Shown here piece by piece: positions 41,293 to 50,000 of a stretch of DNA of 50,000 bases. A program made the translations under genes and the position numbers. Below the pieces are notes generated by a model, which did no database searches, was not told where the DNA came from, and saw only the letters and a list, made by a program, of their open reading frames with translations. Within the stretch, counting starts at the first letter, position 1. Every line of letters begins with the position of its first letter. The stretch comes from Dictyostelium firmibasis (taxonomy: Eukaryota > Evosea > Eumycetozoa > Dictyosteliales > Dictyosteliaceae), in the NCBI GenBank assembly GCA_036169595.1, contig CM069765.1:8087501-8137500 (forward strand). Direction: 5' to 3'.

Positions 41293-42764
41293 ATGGAAAG
41301 TAATAAAGAAGAATCAATAAGATGTATAGAGATTGCAGTTAGAAAATATAATGAAGGAAACTTAGAGAGTTGCATAAAGTTTTTAAATAAATCTATATCA
41401 TTATATCCCAATGATAGAGCCAAAGAATTATTAGCAACATATACATCAACCACTACAACCTCATCGACATCAACACAAACCTCAACTGATGGTCATGGCG
41501 GAACATCGACAAAAACTACCACCACCAAAACTACAACATCTGAAACCATAAACGAATCAATTAAACCAAAATATACAGTTGAACAAGTTGCAGCAGTAAA
41601 AAGAATTAAAGCATGTAAAAGTTTTTATGATGTTTTGGAAATTAAAAAAGATGCAAATGAAATTGATATTAAAAAAGCATATAGAAAAGTATGTTTTTTT
41701 TTTTTAAAAAAAAAAAAAAAATTATCATTATTACAATAGCTATTATTATCAAAATGAGCTATAACAATAATAGCTATTATAATAATAATAATTTTAGTTT
41801 ATTCTAGGAATATTAATTAATTATTTATTTTGTTCAGATTGCATTACAAATGCATCCAGATAAAAATCAAGCACCAGGAGCAGAGGACGCATTTAAAATT
41901 GTAACACAGGCATTCTCTTGTTTAAGTGATCCAAGAAAAAGACAAACTTATGATTTACATGGTAGCGAAGAACCAACAAATAGATCTCCATTCTCAAGAG
42001 GTGGTGGTGGTGGTGGAATGTATTATGAGGATGATATATCACCAGAAGATATTTTCAATATATTCTTTGGTATACCAACTAGTAAGTTTTTAAAAATATA
42101 TATATGTGTATATTTGGATATGATAATAATTTAAATTATTCTTTTTTTTTTTTTTTATTTAATAGATGGAGCAAGAAATAGAAGAGCAGGTGGTAATCAT
42201 TACTATGCAACATCAATGGGAGGATCACCATTTGGAAATGGCGTACAATTTAATTTTGGAGGTGCACCAATGAATAGACGTAGAAGTCAACATCAACATC
42301 ATCATCACCAACCACAACAAGAAACACAAGAATCAGCATATAGCCTTTTAATTATTTTAATACCTTTAATTTTATTCTTTTTATCATTGTTTGGTAGTGG
42401 CAGTGGATCAAGTGCTGGTATTTCTACAAATTATAAAAACCTCTATGAATTTTCACAGAGTCAACAATTTCAAAAAGAGCGTATTATTCCCGTTGATTTA
42501 GAGTCAGGGGATAAAATTGATATTCAATACTTTGTGAAAGTAGATTTTGAAAAACTCATAAGACAAAACAGTTTCAATATAAAAAGCTTTGAAAAAGATG
42601 TCGCCGATAGATGGGTAAACTTCAAGGCACCACTTTGTAAAAAGAAAAAACAATTGGATGATTCCCTCATAAAGGATCCATCAAACACTTCAATTAAAAA
42701 AGAACTTTCTAAAAGTCAATATAAATATTGTGATGTATTAAATAAAAATAAAATATTTAAATAA
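41293..42764 (+). CDS. J-domain protein of the DNAJB12/DNAJB14 type (ER membrane)
   Basis: Three exons, 41293-41688, 41838-42081 and 42166-42764, give 412 residues. The N terminus MESNKEESIRCIEIAVRKYNEGN closely follows human DNAJB12, as does EQVAAVKRIKACKSFYDVLEI. The J domain spans about 112-175 with the HPD motif at 138-140, supplied by exon 2. A glycine run follows. A single transmembrane segment lies at about 270-290 (SLLIILIPLILFFLSLFG), and the C-terminal DUF1977-like region follows it. Family members sit in the ER membrane with the J domain facing the cytosol and work with Hsp70 in ER-associated degradation. The first intron splits the J domain between AYRK and IALQMHPDK. Confidence 0.93.
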
Positions 42765-42841
42765 TAATTATATTTACTATTATTATTTATTTTTTAAAAA
42801 AAAAAAATTTATAATAATTAAAATGTCTTAATTTTTTTTTC

Positions 42842-42888
<47 letters not shown>

Positions 42889-42962
42889 AAGACCATTTTC
42901 AAAATTTTTTCAATTAATTTCATTTTTTTTTTTTTCTTCAAAATAAATTATTTTATAATAAA

Positions 42963-44477
42963 ATGTCAGAAAAAGAAACTACATCTACCAATACAGAACC
43001 AAATAAAGAAGAGGAAAATAATAATAATAATAATAATAATAAAAATAATAATGCAACAACCACCGAATCAACAAATAATGCAGTCGATGAAGAATATGAA
43101 AAACCAGGTAAATCTGAGGGTTTAGACGAATTTGGAATTCAATTGGAGATTCAACAATCTGATCCAAATTCACCATTATATTCAGTGAAAAATTTTGAGG
43201 AGTTAGGATTAAGACCTGAATTATTAAAGGGTGTTTATGCAATGGGTTATAATAAACCATCGAAAATTCAAGAGGCAGCATTACCAATCATCATTCAATC
43301 ACCAAATAATTTAATTGCCCAATCACAATCTGGTACTGGTAAAACTGCCGCATTCACTTTAGGTATGTTAAATTGTGTTGATCCATCAATTAATGCACCA
43401 CAAGCTATCTGTATTAGTCCAACAAAAGAATTAGCATTACAAACTTTTGAAGTTATCTCAAAAATTGGTCAATTTTCAAATATTAAACCATTATTATATA
43501 TATCAGAAATTGAAGGTAATACTATATATTATAGAAATAAAATAATTATTTGATTATCATAGTCAATAATTAATAATGTAAAATAATTCTTTTTTTTTTT
43601 TAAAAAATATTTAGTACCAAAGAATGTTACAAATCAAGTAATTATTGGTACACCAGGTAAAATTTTAGAAAATGTAATTAAAAAACAATTATCGGTTAAA
43701 TTTTTAAAGATGGTGGTATTGGATGAAGCTGATTTTATTGTGAGAATGAAAAATGTACCAAATCAAATTGCAATGATTAATAGATTATTACCACATAATG
43801 TTAAAGTTTGTTTATTCTCTGCAACCTTTAGTATGGGTGTTGAAGAGTTGATTAAAAAGATCGTTCAAGATCCACACACCAGTATTAGATTAAAGAGACA
43901 AGAGTTATCAGTTGAAAAGATTCATCAATATTTTATAGATTGTGGTAGTGAGGATAATAAAGCATTGATTCTATCTGATATTTATGGATTCATATCGGTT
44001 GGTCAATCTATAGTTTTTGTACATACAATCGCTACGGCAAAATCTTTACATCAGAAAATGGTTTCAGAAGGTCACTCTGTATCATTACTCTATGGCAAAG
44101 ATTTAACCACTGAAGAACGTTTCAAACAAATTAAGGACTTCAAAGATGGTAAATCCAAAGTATTGATTACTACAAATGTCCTCGCAAGAGGTATCGATAT
44201 TCCTCAAGTTTCTTTAGTAATCAACTATGATGTACCTTTGGATGAAACTGGTAAACCTGATCCAGTTCATTATCTCCATCGTATTGGTAGAGTAGGTAGA
44301 TTCGGTCGTTCAGGTGTTGCACTCAGCTTTGTTCATGACCAACAATCCACAAATAAATTAATGAACATTTCAACTCACCTTGGCGTACCATTAAAAGAAT
44401 TGAAAGCATCTGAAATAGAATCTTTAGATGGTATCTTAAAAGGTATTAGAAATCAATTAACACCATTAAATAATTAA
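42963..44477 (+). CDS. ddx19: DEAD-box RNA helicase DDX19/Dbp5
   Basis: Two exons, 42963-43515 and 43615-44477, give 471 residues. The donor is GTAATA in phase 1 and the acceptor ATTTAG. Motifs in order are GYNKPSKIQ (Q motif), AQSQSGTGKT (I), SPTKELALQ (Ia), GTPGK (Ib), LDEAD (II), FSATFS (III), IVFVHT (IV), TTNVLARGIDIP (V) and HRIGRVGRFG (VI). FEELGLRPELLKGVYAMGYNKPSKIQ and the YDVPLDETGKPDPVHYLHR block are diagnostic for Dbp5/DDX19, the helicase that remodels mRNPs at the cytoplasmic face of the nuclear pore. The N terminus is acidic and Asn-rich. Dictyostelium literature may use helC for this gene, but I am not certain of that symbol. Confidence 0.95.
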
Positions 44478-44595
44478 TAAATAAATAAATAAATAAATTA
44501 ATTAAATGATAAAAAAAATAAAAATGTTATATAATTATATAAATTTTTGGAAAAAAAAAGAGTCTCTTTAAATTATTTATTTGAAATTTTTTTAT

Positions 44596-45744
44596 TTATT
44601 TCACTTTTAATTTCTTTAAAAATCTTTCTTTTTCTTTATGACCATTATTACTACTACTATCATCATCAGATTCTTTTTCTTTCTCATCTTCGTCTTCATC
44701 TTCATCTTCATCATCTTCTTCCTCGTCATCTTCATCATCTTCATCGTCGTCATCCTCTTCCTCCTCTTCATCAATCGCTTTTAGGTGAATATAAAATGAA
44801 CGACTTGTGGTTGAATGACTCCATTTCAAATATTGTTGTTGGCTGATCGTAAAGCTAACCAATGGTAATGTGTCACAAATGTCAGCCCAAATTTGAGGTT
44901 TATCATTAATTTTAATTTGTGAACTACTGGTACCATAGACTCTGATTTGGTAGCGTTTTGGTGGTGGTGTAACAAAGAGGAATAGAAAACTTCTGAAAAC
45001 ACCCTCACCAGTTGAAATAAATAAAATCGTATGTTGTTCTTGTTTTAACAATAGACATGATGTCTCGGTACCCTTTGGTAATGGAGACATCATTGTCATC
45101 CTAAAGAATTCGGTCTCTCTCTCTTGATCGTGTAAATAGACGCTATCGAGTCTATGATGATTTTCAAAATGCTTCTCCATATCCTCTGGTGATACGATGG
45201 TATTCATTTGACAACCCAATATCTTACCAAGTGGACATGGTATCTTTCTGTAGGAACATTGATCTTGGTGAAGTAATTTTTTTCCCATCTCATCTTTCAA
45301 CTTGAATTTCTTTACGCAACCATCGGAATAATTATCACATGGTACCTGCGCCTCCTCTACCAATCTCTCTATAGTATAGTTTCTTTTTGGTATCTTTGGC
45401 CATGCTCTCTTGCACTTTGGACACTGTTTACTCAAATAGCATGGCAAACATGATTCGCATGTCCAAAAATCACAATAATCGCAACTATATGATTTACTAA
45501 ATTGATTACTATAACAAATACCACATTCAACTATGCTACTATCTACAATTATTACTCCTTTCTTTGGTTGACTATTGAGGCTGTTGTTTATACTATTGTT
45601 GTTACTAATTATACTTGTATTACTATTAATACCACCACTAACTGAAAGACTATTGCCTGTAGTTGCAATATTATTTGTATTATTACTATTGCTAGTTGAT
45701 GATGTTGTTGTTGTTGTTGTTGTTGTTGTTGTGGAGGATGACAT
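44596..45744 (-). CDS. SINA/SIAH-like RING and zinc-finger protein
   Basis: A single exon of 382 residues. After a Thr/Ser/Asn-rich N terminus, residues 74-111 form a RING-like finger whose eight ligands appear to be all cysteine (C74, C77, C88, C91, C96, C99, C108, C111). A SIAH-type zinc finger follows at about 136-197, with CDNYSDGC, CSYRKIPCPLGKILGC and a C-terminal HFENHH. Residues 200-325 could be the beta-sandwich substrate-binding domain of SINA proteins, though divergent. The tail is about 50 residues of Asp/Glu and Lys. SIAH proteins are ubiquitin ligases; activity here is inference. The 118-bp gap to ddx19 is convergent. Confidence 0.82.
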   Translation of the reverse strand: MSSSTTTTTTTTTTSSTSNSNNTNNIATTGNSLSVSGGINSNTSIISNNNSINNSLNSQPKKGVIIVDSSIVECGICYSNQFSKSYSCDYCDFWTCESCLPCYLSKQCPKCKRAWPKIPKRNYTIERLVEEAQVPCDNYSDGCVKKFKLKDEMGKKLLHQDQCSYRKIPCPLGKILGCQMNTIVSPEDMEKHFENHHRLDSVYLHDQERETEFFRMTMMSPLPKGTETSCLLLKQEQHTILFISTGEGVFRSFLFLFVTPPPKRYQIRVYGTSSSQIKINDKPQIWADICDTLPLVSFTISQQQYLKWSHSTTSRSFYIHLKAIDEEEEEDDDDEDDEDDEEEDDEDEDEDEDEKEKESDDDSSSNNGHKEKERFLKKLKVK

Positions 45745-46267
45745 TATTAATTTATTGTTTTTATACTATACACATATAAAACCAAACTAATTTGGTTTTG
45801 TATAGTTTTTTTTTTTTTTTTTTGTTTTTTTTTTGTTTTTTTTTTTTTTTTATTTAATATAGTATAAAAAACAATAATATTAATAACATTATTGGAGATA
45901 TTATTAATATTTTATATTATTTATTATTTTGGCATACTCTTTTTTTTTTTTTTTTTTATTTCTTTTTTTATTTTATTTCTTTTTTTTATTTTATTTTTTA
46001 TTATTTTTTATTATTTTATTTTTATTTACTATAAAATTTTATTCGAGGTATGTGTGTGTGAGTATGAATCTGGGTATTATATATAATTTCTGTCGTCAGT
46101 TCTTTTTTTTTTTTTTTTTTTAACTATCGGAGAGCGAGATAGTGCCAATAATTTTTTTTATTAAAAAAAAATAATCTTTTTAGATGATTTATTTCAGATT
46201 TGTTACATTCAATAAAATCTACATAAAACTGTTGAAATTAAGTAAGTTATATTTTCGTCAGTTTTTT

Positions 46268-46298
<31 letters not shown>

Positions 46299-46552
46299 GT
46301 TGTTATTGTGTTATGAGATGATAAAAAAACAATAATTTTAAAAAAATTTAATCTCTTCAGGAGAAAGGAGAAAATAAAAAAATTAAAAAAAAAAATTAAA
46401 AAAAAATAAAAAAAAATTAAAAATAAAATTTTTTTTTTTTTGCAAAATTTTTTGCATTTTTTGATGATAAAACAAATGAATTAATATTTTTTTTTTTCTT
46501 TTTATTTTCAAATTATTAATAACATTACCAATAAAATCTATTTATTTTGAAA
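45745..46552. other. Divergent region between the SINA-like gene and lsm2
   Basis: Long T runs alternate with mixed segments. About 46045-46100 is GT-rich (GTATGTGTGTGTGAGTATG). 46124-46150 holds CTATCGGAGAGCGAGATAGTG, which contains CTATC and GATAG and could form a small hairpin. The string TCGTCAGTT followed by a T run occurs at about 46093 and 46255. No coding gene is seen. Promoters for both flanking genes are expected here. Confidence 0.45.
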
Positions 46553-47413
46553 ATGGTAATATAACCAAACAAGAACAACAATAATAACCTCCACCACAAT
46601 AAAAAAATAAAAAAACAATAAAAATAAAAAAACAATAACAACATTATCATTCAATCAAATATTAGTGATTTTATTTTATTTTTTCTTCTCAATCAATCGA
46701 AATAAAAAAAAATAAAATAAAAAAACCAAGTCACACAATAGATTTTAGATATTATCTATTTTTAGTGTTTCATACTCTCATTTACACTTACTTTAAACTC
46801 ATTCACCACAATATATAACATTATCTAAATTTGTGTGAGATATCTACATGAACATACTATGAGCCCATTTATGATTTCGTGGTATTTGAAGAAAAAAAAA
46901 AAAAAAATCAAAAAAAAAACAAATCAATTTTTTCACAAGCACACAAAACCCACAAAATGAACTCAAACATAATATATTTAAACAATAACAATGATTATTA
47001 TCTAATTAATATTAATTATTATTATTATTTATTTATTTATTATTATTTTTATATAAATTTAGTTATTTTTTTCATTTTATAAATCACTTGTTGGTAAAGA
47101 AATTACAGTTGAATTAAAGAATGATCTTTCGATAACAGGTTTATTACAATCAGTTGACCAATTTCTCAATATAAAATTAAAGGATATTAAAGTAAATGAA
47201 GAAGATAAATACCCATATATGATTTCTGTTAAAAATTGTTTTATTAGAGGTTCAGTTGTAAGATATGTACATTTACCAGCAGAGGATGTTGATGTTGAAA
47301 CTTTACAAGATCATTCAAGGTTAGAAGCAAGAGAACAAAAGAAACAAAATAAACAACACCAAGAACAAAAATCTTCAACTGCTACAACTGCTACAACTTC
47401 AACAACTGTTTAA
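46553..47413 (+). CDS. lsm2: LSM2, U6 snRNA-associated Sm-like protein
   Basis: Exon 2 (47063-47413) translates as LFFSFYKSLVGKEITVELKN... with VDQFLNIKL and the very well conserved SVKNCFIRGSVVRYVHLP. This is LSM2 from its second residue on. The in-frame triplet before it is TAG, which is the acceptor, so the start codon must come from an upstream exon. The best candidate is ATG at 46553-46555, directly followed by the donor GTAATA, giving a coding exon of a single codon, a 507-nt intron and a 117-residue protein (human 95). The extra C-terminal residues are Gln/Lys/Thr-rich. LSM2 is part of the LSM1-7 mRNA-decay and LSM2-8 U6 snRNA rings. Exon 2 is certain; exon 1 is a good but unproven inference. 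Confidence 0.85.
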
Positions 47414-47938
47414 ATTAAATAAAATTTTATAAAAAAAAAAAAAAAAAGAAAAAAAAAAAATATAAATATATAATTAATAATCACTATATAAACGACAAGA
47501 ATCTCAAAAAAAAAAGAAAAATTGATTTATATATATATATATTGGTTATTTATTCAATATTTATAATTGTTCTTTTTTTTTTTTATTCTACTTTCATCAA
47601 TTTTTTTTCTTTTTTTTTCTTCTAGAAAAGAGAAAAAAAAAAAAAAAAAAAAAAAATAAACATTAATGTAACAATTATTAAATAAATTAATTAATTTTTT
47701 TTTTTTTTAAAAGAAAACAAAGGTAAAAAATTAACAAAAAACTAAAAGATTTTTTTTCTTATAATCTTCATAAAATAATGGGTGAGTGAGAATTTTTTAT
47801 TATTTTTTTTATTTTTTACTTGTTCCCATTATTTATTTGATGAATTATTTGACAAAGTGTTGTGGATTTCTTTTTTATTTTTTTTTTTTTTTTGGATGAA
47901 AATATAAATTACCAAACTACTATTTTAATTATTTTAAT

Positions 47939-47982
<44 letters not shown>

Positions 47983-48166
47983 ATTATAAAAAAATCAGGT
48001 TTTAACCTCGATATATAAATTTAAAAATATCTTTTAATCACTTTTAAACCACATTTTATATAAATATATTATATTTTATGGGGTTTAAGTGAAAATTAAT
48101 AATTAATAAAATCAAAAAAAAAAGATTTTTTGAAAAAAAAAAAAAAAAAAACTTTCAAATTACACA

Positions 48167-48256
48167 ATGTGTAGTTTGACTATTGGTTCCGTCGCAGCTT
48201 TTTTAAGTTTACACAAAACTCTTCTTTTAAAGATTGGACAACAATATTGTTGTTAA
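48167..48256 (+). CDS. Possible 29-residue micro-ORF
   Basis: ATG in the context TTACACAATG opens a 29-codon frame, MCSLTIGSVAAFLSLHKTLL..., ending QQYCC and TAA. Its GC content is clearly above the flanking DNA. It could be a micro-protein, an exon, or part of a non-coding RNA. I have no homology to support it. Confidence 0.2.
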   Translation: MCSLTIGSVAAFLSLHKTLLLKIGQQYCC

Positions 48257-48769
48257 CAAAAATGCAATAATATGTATTTTCAAAGGTTTTTTAAATTTTT
48301 GGTTTTTTATTTTTTTTTTTTATACTTATTTTTTTTTTTTTTTACTTTTTAAAGAGTAATTATTCGCTGAATCAACTTTATCTATCAGTGATAATTATTT
48401 GAGGTTTTTTATGAAAAAAAAAAAAAAAAAAATATTGTAAAAAAACCAATTTGTATAAATTTTTTTCAGTCTCCTCAAATCAACTCTTATTTTTTTTTTT
48501 TTTTTTTTTGTTTTTTTTTATTTTTTTTTATTTTTTTTTATTTTTTTTTATTTTGTTTTTTTTTTTTTAATTTTAATTCTAATTTTTTTTATTTATTTTT
48601 TTTTTTACAAGTTTACAAAAATAGATTCAATACCATCACCCTAAAATCTCTTGCATTTTACATTTCAAAATAAATAAAAAAATGATTGATGGGTTAGAGT
48701 TTATATTTATTTTTAACATCAAAAAAATAAAAAAATAAAAAAATAAAATAATAAAAAAAAAAAAAAAAA

Positions 48770-48783
48770 CCCCACACACCACT
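48770..48783 (-). promoter_or_regulatory. Candidate G-box (CCCCACACACCAC)
   Basis: The minus strand reads GTGGTGTGTGGGG, close to the G-box recognised by Dictyostelium G-box binding factor. It lies in a long gene-free region with other GT-rich sites (49033-49050 and 49489-49507), as expected for a developmental promoter. Sequence similarity only. Confidence 0.3.
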
Positions 48784-49158
48784 TAACAACCTTTTTATAT
48801 TAAAAAAAAAAAAAAAAAACAAAAATTTTTATTGTTCTTTTCATCGAGCACACAACTAAATTCACACAATTTTACATATTATTTTAAAAAAGTAAATTTA
48901 TTGTGGAAAACAAAATTAATTTCGAGTCAATCTCTGAAAAGAGACTATATCTTTTTTTATAAAAGTTTTTCATTAATGTGATTTTTGATAAAACAAAATT
49001 AAAAAAGTGTATATATGGTTCACTTTCCTGTGTGCTTTTGTGTGTGTGTAGGAAAAAAAAGGAGAAAATAAATTTGGGAGATAGATATTGATATAAATAT
49101 AACATAATACTCTGCCTTGAGGTTTTTTTTTTTGTATTAAAATGAAAATTAAATTTAT

Positions 49159-49190
<32 letters not shown>

Positions 49191-49393
49191 AATAAAAAAA
49201 AATAAAAAAAAAATAAAAAAAAACAATAAAAGTAGTGATCAGAAATATTATCTTTTTTTTTTTTTTTTTTTTAATAAAATAAATTTACTTATCAATACAA
49301 ATAATTTGGATATTCAAATAATAATTAAATTTTATTTTTGTTTTTTTTTTTAAAAAAAAAATAAAATATTATTTTTTCAGAAAAGGGTTCTTG

Positions 49394-49433
<40 letters not shown>

Positions 49434-49633
49434 TAAGATTATTAAAAAAAAAATTAAATAATATTAAAAAAAAAAAAAATTATTTGTTTTGTGTATGTGT
49501 GTTGTGGGTTCTATTTATATAACACAATCGGTTGTTTTTATTGATTTTCAAACTCTTAAAAAAAAATGATTCAAATTATTTGTGTTCCAAAAAAAAAATA
49601 AAAAAATAAAATAAATTCAGTTAAAATAACAAA

Positions 49634-49741
<108 letters not shown>

Positions 49742-49832
49742 TAAAAAAAAAGGTACCAAATGTGAAATTGATATATTATAATTGAGATAACACCATTGTC
49801 TTTGAAAACAAAAACTTTTTTTTTTTATTTTT

Positions 49833-49869
<37 letters not shown>

Positions 49870-50000
49870 ATATGGAATTCTAAAAATAACCTTAACCCCC
49901 AAAATTTATCATTCAATATAATAATAGTAAAGTGCGTTATATATAATAATAATAATAATTATTTATTCAGTTCAGAATTTTTTTTAAATTTGTGTCACAT

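Noticed and set aside
47771-48010. ATGG followed by GTGAGT near 47779, as a start exon with a donor
   Set aside because: The acceptor that would fit (near 48000) leads to a stop after a few codons.
48905-48940. TTTCGAGTC as a tRNA B-box
   Set aside because: No matching A-box, cloverleaf or acceptor stem could be found around it. I found no tRNA gene in the window.
48884-49105. 73-residue minus-strand ORF
   Set aside because: It has no domain and no A-rich start context, and it sits amid GT-rich sites that look like promoter DNA.

Overview
The window is nuclear DNA from a cellular slime mould, almost certainly Dictyostelium discoideum or a very close relative. Intergenic DNA is extremely AT-rich, with long A and T homopolymers. 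Coding sequence uses AAT, CAA, TTA and AGA-type codons. Proteins carry long Asn, Gln and Thr runs, and introns are short, AT-rich and GT..AG. The TOR-type gene gives a protein of about 2,380 residues, which fits the Dictyostelium TOR homologue as I recall it. No bacterial, organellar or viral sequence was recognised. All exon joins below were worked out by eye from splice consensus, reading phase and protein homology.

Layout from left to right. 0.3-2.6 kb (-) is a Sec14/CRAL-TRIO plus RhoGAP protein. 4.1-5.9 kb (+) is chaperonin subunit CCT3. 6.0-10.4 kb (-) is a five-exon, roughly 1,292-residue protein I do not recognise. 11.2-13.0 kb (+) is a TKL-type protein kinase with a long polyglutamine run. 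13.5-14.2 kb (+) is a Hikeshi/OPI10 homologue. 14.3-15.4 kb (-) is GET4. 15.7-16.8 kb (+) is a GUCD1-like protein. 16.9-18.1 kb (-) is an alpha/beta hydrolase. 18.4-20.6 kb (-) is an RNI-type leucine-rich-repeat protein. 20.9-22.1 kb (-) is the La RNA chaperone. 22.6-23.4 kb is a foldback (inverted-repeat) transposable element. 23.8-26.9 kb (+) is an ankyrin-RCC1-BTB-BTB protein of the IBTK type. 27.7-28.0 kb (+) is a 60-residue small protein. 28.3-35.7 kb (-) is TOR kinase. 37.3-38.9 kb (+) holds two tandem secreted paralogues. 39.1-40.6 kb (-) is MON1. 41.3-42.8 kb (+) is a DNAJB12/14-type J-protein. 43.0-44.5 kb (+) is a DDX19/Dbp5 helicase. 44.6-45.7 kb (-) is a SINA-like RING protein. 46.6-47.4 kb (+) is LSM2. 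From 47.4 kb to the end there is AT-rich DNA without a convincing gene.

The genes are ordinary unlinked eukaryotic units, not operons. Many serve protein folding and targeting (CCT3, Hikeshi, GET4, DNAJB12-like), RNA handling (La, DDX19, LSM2), or TOR and endolysosomal control (TOR, MON1). I regard this as coincidence, not a gene cluster.

The most unusual object is the 791-bp foldback element. It has terminal inverted repeats that are nearly identical over about 155 bp, nested around a second inner palindrome, and a possible 3-bp target duplication. Other points worth a second look are an LSM2 gene whose first coding exon is only the ATG, a Cys-His-Asp triad in the GUCD1-like protein, an all-cysteine RING, and several small GC-richer islands that could be non-coding RNAs or micro-ORFs.
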